From positions 1 to 64,000 of the forward strand of contig JAKLKA010000007.1 of the NCBI GenBank assembly GCA_023150915.1: DNA of 64,000 nucleotides. Reading direction: 5' to 3'. The notes below the pieces were generated by a model, which was given only the letters and a program-made list of their open reading frames with translations, made no database searches and was not told the origin of the DNA. The DNA comes from Polyangiaceae bacterium (GTDB lineage: Bacteria > Myxococcota_A > Polyangia > Polyangiales > Polyangiaceae). The position numbers and the translations under genes are program-made. Below, in pieces: positions 16,028 through 23,451 of this stretch (positions within the stretch are counted from its first letter, which is position 1; each line of letters begins with the position of its first letter).

Positions 16028-17431
16028 ATGGCCTCGGTCTATCGGCGCGCAGACAAGTGGTACCTGCGGTACCGAGACCGGCATGGCCGGTGGCGCGACC
16101 GCGTCTCCATGGCGCGCACCAAGGCCGAGGCGAAGCGCCTGGCCATCGAGCTCGAGCTCCGGTCAGAGCGAGAGCGGCTCGGCCTGGAGGTTCCCAGGGA
16201 GCAGGACGACCGCACCGTGGACGACTTGCTCACCTGGTGGCTCGAGACGTACTCGAAGGGCAGCCCCTCGCATGACAGGAACCGCGCGACCGTGGAGAAG
16301 AACCTGCTCGGGAACGAGCTGGGGAAGACCCGCCTCGACGACCTGACCCCCGGGCAGATCGAGATCTTCCTGCAGGCCCGCTCGGCCGACCTGGCGCCCC
16401 AGAGCCTGAACCACCTGCGCCGGTTCATCCTGACGGCCTTCAACCGGGCGAAGGCAGCCGGGAAGTGGCGCGGACCGAACCCCGCGGCCGAGGTCGCCAG
16501 GCGCAAGGTGCCGAAGAGGCTGCCCAGCTTTCTGTCCGCGGCCGAGGTCCCCAAGGTGTTGGCGGCGCTGGCGCCGCGCTGGCGGCCGGTCTTTGCTACG
16601 GCGGTCTACACGGGGATGCGCCGCGGCGAGCTGCTCGGGCTCCGCAAGCGCGACGTGGACTTCCAGGCCGGCCTGATCCAGGTCACCCGCTCGCACGCCG
16701 CCGACACCACCAAGGGCATGCACGCCGACGCCATCCCCATCGCGACGGAGCTCGTAGCGTACCTGCGCGAAGCCTTCGCCCGCTCGCCCTCCGACCTGGT
16801 CTTCCCGAAGGCCAACGGCGCCATGATGCGCCCGGACGTGGCGCTCGAGGGCGTCCTGCGGCGCGCCATGGCCCGTGCCGGCATCGTGGAGGGCTACCAG
16901 CACGTCTGCCGCAAGAAGGGCTGCAAGCACGTCGAGCACGTCCTGGACGCCTCAGAGAGGCGCTGCCCGGTCCACAATCACCGCCTCTGGCCCAAGGCCA
17001 AGGTCCGCCCCATCCGCTTCCACGACCTCCGGCACACGACGGCCAGCCTGTTGATGATGGCCGGGGCGAGCACGGCGTCCGTGCAGCGCATCCTGCGCCA
17101 CAGGGACCCGCGCGTGACCGTCGAGGTCTACGGGCATCTCACGCCGGGGTTTCTCCGCGCTGAGGTCGATCGGCTGCGCTTCAATCCGAATCCCCCCGAG
17201 CAGGAAGAGCAGCGTCATGCCGAACCGGTGGCGGTGAACGCCGATTCGTTTGCTGCATCCTTGCTGCAGGGCGCGGACGACGAGCCCTCGGCGGAAAAGA
17301 TCACCTCGGAAACTCCCGAGTCGTCTCCACCGGTTGACTCTGCGCGCCCGAGAGGATTCGAACCTCTGACCTACGGCTCCGGAGGCCGTCGCTCTATCCA
17401 GCTGAGCTACGGGCGCAAAAGGGCGCTCTGA
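16028..17431 (+). CDS. int: Tyrosine recombinase (integrase) overlapping tRNA-Arg
   Basis: The 467-residue integrase starts at ATG 16028. It has an N-terminal AP2-like arm-binding region (VYRRADKWYLRYRDRHGRWR), a SAM-like core-binding domain, and the catalytic domain. The catalytic Arg is in TGMRRGELLGL near 198, the HxxR box is HDLRHTTASLL near 332, then LRHRDPRVTVEVYGH with the nucleophile Tyr near 367. Residues 294-316 hold a cysteine/histidine insertion (CRKKGCKH...CPVHNH) that may bind zinc. The last 29 or so codons are antisense to tRNA-Arg, so the coding sequence crosses the attachment core and its C-terminus probably depends on integration state. It marks the right end of the island. 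Confidence 0.93.
   Translation: MASVYRRADKWYLRYRDRHGRWRDRVSMARTKAEAKRLAIELELRSERERLGLEVPREQDDRTVDDLLTWWLETYSKGSPSHDRNRATVEKNLLGNELGKTRLDDLTPGQIEIFLQARSADLAPQSLNHLRRFILTAFNRAKAAGKWRGPNPAAEVARRKVPKRLPSFLSAAEVPKVLAALAPRWRPVFATAVYTGMRRGELLGLRKRDVDFQAGLIQVTRSHAADTTKGMHADAIPIATELVAYLREAFARSPSDLVFPKANGAMMRPDVALEGVLRRAMARAGIVEGYQHVCRKKGCKHVEHVLDASERRCPVHNHRLWPKAKVRPIRFHDLRHTTASLLMMAGASTASVQRILRHRDPRVTVEVYGHLTPGFLRAEVDRLRFNPNPPEQEEQRHAEPVAVNADSFAASLLQGADDEPSAEKITSETPESSPPVDSARPRGFEPLTYGSGGRRSIQLSYGRKRAL
17343..17416 (-). tRNA. tRNA-Arg (anticodon CCG)
   Basis: The minus strand folds into a standard cloverleaf: acceptor GCGCCCG/CGGGCGC, D arm GCTC...GAGC, anticodon arm ACGGC-CTCCGGA-GCCGT with anticodon CCG, and T arm AGAGG-TTCGAAT-CCTCT. 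CCA is not encoded. The 3' end faces the integrase, which is the usual target half for tyrosine integrases. Confidence 0.95.
17343..17431. other. Attachment site region (island/chromosome junction)
   Basis: The integrase frame and the 3' half of tRNA-Arg overlap here. The tRNA 3' end points into the island, so the crossover core should lie within roughly 17343-17380. The matching copy at the other end of the island is not in the window. Confidence 0.65.
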
Positions 17432-17478
17432 TTAGCACAGGGGCACCTTCCGGGGAAGTCGGGCTAAGATCGCCCAGA

Positions 17479-18240
17479 ATGCGCGTCGTCGTCGTCCCCT
17501 GCTTCTCGGACAACTACAGCTACCTGATCCACCAGGAAGGCCGGCGCGAGGCCGTGGTGGTCGATCCGGCCGAGGCCGGGCCGGTGCTGGCGGCGCTCGC
17601 CGAGCACGGGCTCGAGCTCACCGCCGTGCTCGACACGCACCACCATTGGGATCACGTGGGGGGCAACGAAGAGCTGTGCGACCGCTTCGGGCACCTGCCG
17701 GTGTATGGGCACGCCTCCGACGCGGGGCGCATTCCGCGGCTCAGCGAGCAGCTGTCGCACGACGACACGTTTCAGGTCGCGGGTCTGTCGTTTCGCGCGC
17801 TGCACGTGCCCGGACACACCTCGGGCGCCCTGGCTTACGTCACGGGTGACGCGGTGTTCAGCGGCGACACGCTGTTCGTGGCGGGGTGTGGTCGCCTGTT
17901 CGAGGGCACGCCCGCGCAGATGTACGAGTCGCTGAATGGCAGGCTGGGCGCGCTGCCCGAGGCCACGCGCGTGTTCTGCGGTCACGAGTACACCGAGAAC
18001 AACCTGCGCTTCGCGCTGTCGGTCGAGCCCGACAACCAAGACGTGCGGGCGATGGCGGCTCGCGTCGCGGCGCTGCGGGCACGGGGTGAGCCCAGCGTGC
18101 CCAGCCTCATCGGGGACGAGAAGCGCATCAACCCGTTCTTGCGCTGCGAGAGCGCCGTCATTCGCCACCGGTTTGCCGACGCCCCCAGCCCGGTCGAGGT
18201 GCTGGCGCGCCTGCGCGCCCTGAAGGACGACTTTCAATGA
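17479..18240 (+). CDS. gloB: Hydroxyacylglutathione hydrolase (glyoxalase II)
   Basis: The 253-residue metallo-beta-lactamase-fold enzyme starts at ATG 17479. The binuclear metal motif THHHWDH is near residue 54, HVPGHTSG near 112 and FSGDTLFVAGCGRLFEG near 130, and the glyoxalase II mark FCGHEYTENNLRFA is near 168. It hydrolyses S-lactoylglutathione to lactate and glutathione in methylglyoxal detoxification, in the cytoplasm. Length is normal for the family. It is the first host gene after the tRNA and overlaps the next gene by four bases. Confidence 0.93.
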   Translation: MRVVVVPCFSDNYSYLIHQEGRREAVVVDPAEAGPVLAALAEHGLELTAVLDTHHHWDHVGGNEELCDRFGHLPVYGHASDAGRIPRLSEQLSHDDTFQVAGLSFRALHVPGHTSGALAYVTGDAVFSGDTLFVAGCGRLFEGTPAQMYESLNGRLGALPEATRVFCGHEYTENNLRFALSVEPDNQDVRAMAARVAALRARGEPSVPSLIGDEKRINPFLRCESAVIRHRFADAPSPVEVLARLRALKDDFQ

Positions 18241-19286
18241 TGGCGCGCCGGGCGCGCTCGGCGCTGGCGGTCTCGGCGCTGGCGGTCTCGGCGCTGGTGC
18301 TCTCGGCGCTGGCGGTTCCGGGGTGCGACGGTCGCGGCGCACGGGCGAACCCTCCCGCGCCAACCCAGCCCGCGACGCCAGCTGCGACCGCGTCGGCGCG
18401 GCCCGTGAAGCCCGGGCTCAGCGCCGCCGCCAGCGCCAGCGCCGCAGGGCCTTCTGGCCCGATCATCGCTGCCAGCGAGCTCACCTGGGTCTACGACCAG
18501 ACCGGCGTCGGGCCCATGCAGGTGGTGGTGCGCTTGCCCCCGCGCCGCGCCGGGCAGCGCTTTCCCGTGCTGATCGCCATGCACGGGCGAGGTGAGGCTC
18601 ACAAGGGGCCCGCTCACGGCGCTCGCGGCTGGGTGGACGACTACGGCCTGGTGACCGCGCTCGAGCGCCTACACGCGCCGCCGCTGACGGCGAAGGACCT
18701 CGAAAACCTGGCCGCGCCCGAGCGGCTAACGCGCATGAACGCGGCGCTCGCCGAGCGCGCGTTCGGCGACATGGTGGTGGTCTGTCCGTACACGCCGGAC
18801 ATCTTGGCCGGCGATCGACCCTTCAGCGCCGCGCTGCCCCTGGCGCGTTTCCTGGTGGACGAGCTCTTGCCCCGGGTTCATCGTGAGACGCCGGCCCTGG
18901 GCACCGCCGAGTCGACGGGCATCGACGGCGTCAGCCTGGGGGGGCGCGCGTCGGTGCTGGTGGGGCTGGACCGCGCCGAGGCGTTCGGTGCGGTCGCGGG
19001 GCTGCAAGCCGCGTTCGACTCGGCCGACGCACCCGAGCTGGCGCGGCGTGCGAAGCGTGCGCGCGAGAAGAACCCGAAGCTGGCGATTCGGTTGCTCACC
19101 AGTGAGGGCGACTTCTTCCTGCGGGCGACCAAGAGCATCTCGAGGGCGCTGGACGAAGCCGGCCTGTCGCACGAGCTTCGGATCATTCCCGGACCGCACG
19201 ACTACGTGTTCAACCGCGGCCCCGGCGTATACGAGATGCTGGTATTCCACGATCGCGTGCTGCGCGGCCGCGCGCCCGTGCCGTGA
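18237..19286 (+). CDS. Lipoprotein alpha/beta-hydrolase (esterase-like)
   Basis: The 349-residue product starts at ATG 18237 (or 18240), coupled to gloB. The signal peptide contains a five-residue SALAV repeat and a lipobox LAVPGC, so it should be a lipoprotein. The mature part has FPVLIAMHGRGE (oxyanion strand), nucleophile elbow GIDGVSLGGRASVLVG near residue 225, and IIPGPHDYVFNRGPG with the likely catalytic His near 321. This fits the feruloyl-esterase/D family of serine hydrolases. The substrate is unknown. It ends three bases from the convergent PilZ gene. Confidence 0.75.
   Translation: MMARRARSALAVSALAVSALVLSALAVPGCDGRGARANPPAPTQPATPAATASARPVKPGLSAAASASAAGPSGPIIAASELTWVYDQTGVGPMQVVVRLPPRRAGQRFPVLIAMHGRGEAHKGPAHGARGWVDDYGLVTALERLHAPPLTAKDLENLAAPERLTRMNAALAERAFGDMVVVCPYTPDILAGDRPFSAALPLARFLVDELLPRVHRETPALGTAESTGIDGVSLGGRASVLVGLDRAEAFGAVAGLQAAFDSADAPELARRAKRAREKNPKLAIRLLTSEGDFFLRATKSISRALDEAGLSHELRIIPGPHDYVFNRGPGVYEMLVFHDRVLRGRAPVP
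18258..18317 (+). repeat. Four tandem 15-bp repeats in the signal peptide
   Basis: Unit TCGGCGCTGGCGGTC occurs at 18258, 18273, 18288 and 18303 with up to three changes in the later copies. Each encodes SALAV, lengthening the hydrophobic core of the lipoprotein signal peptide in steps of five residues. Confidence 0.9.
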
Positions 19287-19289
19287 CGC

Positions 19290-19628
19290 TCAGGTCTCGT
19301 ATGCATCGACGGTGAGCAGGTCGACCAGGCCGCGCATCAGCGCCGGTGACGGCTCGAAGGCGAGGCCGATCTCGGTCGTTCCGTCCTTGGCGTGCGCCCA
19401 GGCCACGCGGGCCGAGACGTCGAGGGGGTCCCAGCGATTCGGGCTCTCGACCGAGAGCCGCACCGCCGCGCCGGTGGGGACTTCAGCGTCGGTTTCGAGG
19501 CGCGCGCCCCCGAGCGAGAGGTCGACGATCCGGGCCGGCCGACGCCAGAGGCCGTCGGCGCCACCCAGCGACCCCGCGAGCCGGGTCGATTGCCGCCCGA
19601 GCCCTCGAAAATGCCCGCGTCCGGTCAT
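19290..19628 (-). CDS. PilZ-domain protein
   Basis: A 112-residue product if ATG 19628 is used; a GTG at 19742 would add 38 residues of low-complexity sequence. The PilZ motifs are RQSTR (RxxxR) and DLSLGGARL (D-x-S-x-x-G), followed by VSARVAWAHAKDGTTEIGLA. Such domains bind cyclic di-GMP, and both binding motifs are present. It is a single-domain protein, so it may act as an adaptor. The gene is convergent with the esterase and divergent from a second PilZ gene. Confidence 0.8.
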   Translation of the reverse strand: MTGRGHFRGLGRQSTRLAGSLGGADGLWRRPARIVDLSLGGARLETDAEVPTGAAVRLSVESPNRWDPLDVSARVAWAHAKDGTTEIGLAFEPSPALMRGLVDLLTVDAYET

Positions 19629-19789
19629 CTTGCGAGCCAACGCTAGCACGGGCGGCGCGCTCCCGGCCGCCTGTGATGGACTTGGGGTCGCCGCGCCGGT
19701 GGGGGTAGGATAACGTTCCGAGTGCCGGTCACCCGCCGGCACCCAAGCGCGCCGAGAAGCGGTGCGTCAGAGTCACGGAAGAGAGTTTC

Positions 19790-21262
19790 ATGTCCCAGGA
19801 CACGCGAAAAGACCCGCGCGCGAAGGTGCTGACGATGACGGTCCGCTACAAGAGCGCGACCCTCGACGAGTTCATCGAGCACCACTCCCACGACGTCAGC
19901 CGGGGCGGCATGTTCATCAAGACGCCGTCGCCGTTCCCGCCGGGAACCTTGCTCAAGTTCGAGGTGAAGATCGCCGAGGACAAGAAGGTGATGCAGGGCG
20001 TGGGCCGCGTGGTCTGGAAGCGCGAGGCCACGGACAACGACGCCGAGCGGCCCTCGGGCATGGGCGTGAAGTTCATCAAGATCGACGACGATTCGACCAA
20101 GGTCATCGACACCCTGGTCAAAGGGCGGGGCGAGGGTGGGGCGGCCTTCGAAGCGGGCGAGGCGGAAGCCGCGGGCAAACCCGCGGCCGCGATCCCGTCC
20201 ACCGCACCTGCGGCGGTCAAGCCCGTCACCAAGGCGCCGGCTGCTGCGCCGGCAGCGCCCAAGGCGGCGACCCCCTCCATTCCGGCGGTCACCACCACCG
20301 GGCCCAAGCCGGGCGAGGGCGCCAAGCGCAAGTCGACCATGATCGGGCTCGGGGCCGTCTCGCAGTCGGCCACGCCGCCCAAGCCCTCCGAACCGGCGCC
20401 CGCGGCGAAGGAAGAGTCTTCCTTCTTCCCCAAGACCGACTCGGAGAAGGACATGCCGCCGCCCGAAGACCGCACGGTCATGAAGCAGGCGGCCGAGCTG
20501 TTGAAGGACGCGCTGCGCGAGGCAGGGGGCTCCATGGACGAGGTCGGCGAGTCGCCGGCCCCGGCGCCCAAGCCCGCAGACAAGCCGGCCGAGAAGGCGC
20601 CGAGCGAGCCGCCGGTGGCCGCCAAGAGCGAAGCGCCGGCCGAGCGCAAGAGCGAGCCGCCGGTCGCGGCGAAGAGCGAGCGCCCGCGCGCCGAAGAGAA
20701 GAAGCCCTCGGTGCGCCCCGCGTCCGAGCCCGCGCCGGACTCGCGCGTGGAGAAGAAAGAGAGCGTACGACCGGCGGCCAGCGTTCGGCCAGCCGCGGTC
20801 GCCCTGCCCGCGGCCCAGGCCAGCGGCGGCGGCGCCGGGAAGACCATCGCGCTGCTCGTGGCTGTCGGCGTGATCGCCGGCGCGGTGTTCCTGTTCACGC
20901 GCGAGAAGCCGTCGGCGCCCACTCCGCCGCCAGAGCCGACCGCTGCCGCGACCCCGGTCAAGACCGCAGAGCCGGCGCCCACCCCCACACCCACGCCGAC
21001 CCCCGCGCCGACCCCGGTCGAGACCGCGAAGCCCGAGCCGTCGGCTGTCCCCGCGCCCACGCCCGAGAAGAGCGCGGCACCGCCGCCTCCGGCGCCGAAG
21101 CCGCCGCCGATTGCCGCGCCCGTGCCGAAGCCTCCGGCGCCGAAGCCGCCGCCGGTCGCGGTGCCGACGCCCCCGGCGCCGAAGCCGCCGCCGGTCGCGG
21201 TGCCGACGCCTCCGCCGCCGAAGCCGCCGCCGCCGGTCAACACCAGCGACAACCCGTACTGA
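19790..21262 (+). CDS. PilZ protein with proline-rich region and membrane anchor
   Basis: The 490-residue protein starts at ATG 19790. Residues 1-110 (SHDVSRGGMFIKTPSPFPPG, GVGRVVWKRE, GMGVKFIKID) are a PilZ domain of the paralogous myxobacterial type, where the RxxxR motif is not clear, so cyclic di-GMP binding is uncertain. An Ala/Pro/Lys/Glu-rich linker runs to about 350. One membrane span, TIALLVAVGVIAGAVFLFT, is near 363. A second proline-rich tail with 13-residue repeats ends the protein. The layout suggests a cytoplasmic PilZ domain with a tail across the membrane. Function unknown. Confidence 0.82.
   Translation: MSQDTRKDPRAKVLTMTVRYKSATLDEFIEHHSHDVSRGGMFIKTPSPFPPGTLLKFEVKIAEDKKVMQGVGRVVWKREATDNDAERPSGMGVKFIKIDDDSTKVIDTLVKGRGEGGAAFEAGEAEAAGKPAAAIPSTAPAAVKPVTKAPAAAPAAPKAATPSIPAVTTTGPKPGEGAKRKSTMIGLGAVSQSATPPKPSEPAPAAKEESSFFPKTDSEKDMPPPEDRTVMKQAAELLKDALREAGGSMDEVGESPAPAPKPADKPAEKAPSEPPVAAKSEAPAERKSEPPVAAKSERPRAEEKKPSVRPASEPAPDSRVEKKESVRPAASVRPAAVALPAAQASGGGAGKTIALLVAVGVIAGAVFLFTREKPSAPTPPPEPTAAATPVKTAEPAPTPTPTPTPAPTPVETAKPEPSAVPAPTPEKSAAPPPPAPKPPPIAAPVPKPPAPKPPPVAVPTPPAPKPPPVAVPTPPPPKPPPPVNTSDNPY
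21138..21215 (+). repeat. 39-bp tandem repeat in the proline-rich tail
   Basis: Two near-identical 39-bp units encode PAPKPPPVAVPTP, with degenerate copies before and after. This is a low-complexity coding repeat, probably an extended polyproline spacer. Confidence 0.8.
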
Positions 21263-21305
21263 TCGCCTTCGGGTGCTCGAGCCCAGCTAGATCCCGCTGA
21301 TTCGC

Positions 21306-23450
21306 ATGTCGCCTCCGACGCCTCCAGGCTCCGACGCTGCCGGGAGCGGCCAGGTCGACGACGCGCGGGTCGGCACCGTGCTCTCCGATCGCTACCGGCT
21401 CGACTCGCTCTTGGGCGAGGGCGGGATGGGAAAGGTCTATGCCGCCGAGCACGTGATGATGCGAAAGCGGCTGGCGGTGAAGATCTTGCACCGCGAGCTG
21501 ACCGCGGTGCCCGAGGTGGTTGCGCGCTTCGAGCGCGAAGCCATGGCGGCGGCCAACATCGACCACCCGAACGTGGCCGCGGCCACCGACTTCGGCAAGC
21601 TGGCAGATGGCTCGGTGTTCCTGGTGCTCGAGTTCGTGCAGGGCCGGAACCTGCGCGACGAGATCGCGAAAGGGCCGATGGTGATCGAGCGCGCGCTGTC
21701 GATCGCACGCCAGATCGCCTCGGGTCTCGCTGCCGCCCACGCCATGGACATCGTTCATCGGGACTTGAAGCCCGAGAACGTCATGCTGATCGAGAAGGGC
21801 GGCGACCCAGACTTCGCCAAGGTGCTCGACTTCGGCATCGCGAAGGTTCCGATCGGTGAAAAGAGCGAGGGCGGCAAGCCCATCACCAAGGTCGGAATGG
21901 TGTTCGGCACCCCGGAATACATGGCGCCCGAGCAGGCCTTGGGGCAGACGGTGGACGGGCGCGCCGACGTCTATGCGCTGGGCGTGATGCTGTTCGAAAT
22001 GCTGGCCGGCGTGCGGCCCTTCAGCAGCAAGAGTCCGGTGGGCATCCTGGGTCAGCAGCTCTCGAAGGTCGCCCCGACCGTGGGGGATCGCGCTCCCGGA
22101 TTGTTCATCCCGCCGGCAGTCGAGAACCTGGTGGCCCACCTCTTGGCCCGCGAGGCCTCGGAGCGCGTGCAGACCGCCAGCGAATTGGTTGCCGCCATCG
22201 ACGCGCTGCTCGGGCCGGCGCCGCAGAGCGGACGGCTGTTCACCATGACTGCCGGCTCGCCGCCGTCGTCCCCGACCAACCTGCGCGTCGCGACCATCCC
22301 CGATCTCGACGAGCCGGTGCCGGTGTTGATGCCGCCCGACGCGATGCGCCGGCTGGGCTCGTCCCCGTCGCTCTCGATCGGGTCGTCCCCCGAGGTCGCC
22401 ATCATTCCTCCGCCCGAGTCGTTCCAGCGACCGGTGTCGTCACCCGACGCGCTCGAGGCCGATCTCGACGCCCCCAGCTACCCCGGGGTCCCCGGCGTGC
22501 GGCCGCCCGACCGCTTCCGCGCAGCGGTCGACGACATCGTCGACAAGGCGCGCCGCGGCCTGGCCACCACCTTCGCATGGGTCGACGCCCAGCGCCCGCG
22601 CCTGCCGCCGCCCGTCCGCGAGCCGCTGGCCAAGGTGCCGGCGCCAGCCTTGCTCGGCGCCGCCGTGGCGCTTCTGGCGCTGGTCGTGTTCATCCCGGTG
22701 GTGATCCTCGGGGCCGTGGTCGGAGGCCGCAGTCACACCGGGCCGTCAGCCAGCGCCTCGGGCTCGAGCTCGGCACCGAAGCCGTCGCTCTCGGGCGATG
22801 CGCCACCGTCAGCCGCGCTGCTCGCCAGCGACGACGAGCTCGCGGCTGCCAAGAAGGGCGGCGCGGGCACCCTGGGTGAGCTGGCCACGAAGTACCCGAA
22901 GGACGCGCGCATCTTGATCGCCGGCGCGAAGCTCGAGGTCACCGCCAAGAAGCACTCCGACGCGGTCACCACCCTGGGCAAGGCGCTGATGGTGGACCCC
23001 GCGGTGAACGACAACCCCGAAGTCGCCAGCGCGCTCTGGACCACTGCGCAGGCCAAAGACTCGATGGACGCGACCTTCTCGCTGCTCGAGGGCCCGATGG
23101 GCGCGCGCGGGGCAGAGATGATCCACGATCTGGCGTCGACCAAGGGAGTTCGGCGCGAGGTGAAGGACCGCGCCGACACCTGGCTGGCGACCGACGCCTT
23201 CCAGAAGAAGGCGCCGCCCGCGCTGGCCGTGCTGGTGGCGCTGGAGCGGACCCAGACCTGCAAGCAGCGCGTTCAGCTGTTGGCGCGGGCCAAGACTCAA
23301 GGCGACGAGCGCACGCTGCGCCTGCTCGAGAGCTACGAGAAGAAGACCGGCTGCGGCAAGCGGGGCACCGAGGACTGCAACGTGTGCATGCGATCGGACC
23401 AGCAGCTGAGCGAGGCGATCTCAGCCGTGCGTGAGCGCAGCAAGAAGTGA
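21306..23450 (+). CDS. Transmembrane Ser/Thr protein kinase
   Basis: The 714-residue kinase starts at ATG 21306. Subdomain motifs are complete: LGEGGMGKVY near 36, AVKIL near 57, VHRDLKPENVML near 150, DFGIA near 175 and GTPEYMAPEQALG near 200. A proline/serine-rich linker (300-430) leads to one membrane span (LLGAAVALLALVVFIPVV, near 445). The C-terminal 240 residues hold TPR-like helices and end in a CGKRGTEDCNVC cysteine cluster. This is the PknB-like layout with an outside sensor. Its stop lies one base from the convergent thioredoxin gene. Confidence 0.92.
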   Translation: MSPPTPPGSDAAGSGQVDDARVGTVLSDRYRLDSLLGEGGMGKVYAAEHVMMRKRLAVKILHRELTAVPEVVARFEREAMAAANIDHPNVAAATDFGKLADGSVFLVLEFVQGRNLRDEIAKGPMVIERALSIARQIASGLAAAHAMDIVHRDLKPENVMLIEKGGDPDFAKVLDFGIAKVPIGEKSEGGKPITKVGMVFGTPEYMAPEQALGQTVDGRADVYALGVMLFEMLAGVRPFSSKSPVGILGQQLSKVAPTVGDRAPGLFIPPAVENLVAHLLAREASERVQTASELVAAIDALLGPAPQSGRLFTMTAGSPPSSPTNLRVATIPDLDEPVPVLMPPDAMRRLGSSPSLSIGSSPEVAIIPPPESFQRPVSSPDALEADLDAPSYPGVPGVRPPDRFRAAVDDIVDKARRGLATTFAWVDAQRPRLPPPVREPLAKVPAPALLGAAVALLALVVFIPVVILGAVVGGRSHTGPSASASGSSSAPKPSLSGDAPPSAALLASDDELAAAKKGGAGTLGELATKYPKDARILIAGAKLEVTAKKHSDAVTTLGKALMVDPAVNDNPEVASALWTTAQAKDSMDATFSLLEGPMGARGAEMIHDLASTKGVRREVKDRADTWLATDAFQKKAPPALAVLVALERTQTCKQRVQLLARAKTQGDERTLRLLESYEKKTGCGKRGTEDCNVCMRSDQQLSEAISAVRERSKK

Positions 23451-23451
23451 T

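Noticed and set aside
21118-21240. GC-rich repeats as a possible non-coding element
   Set aside because: They stay in frame and encode the proline-rich tail of the PilZ protein.
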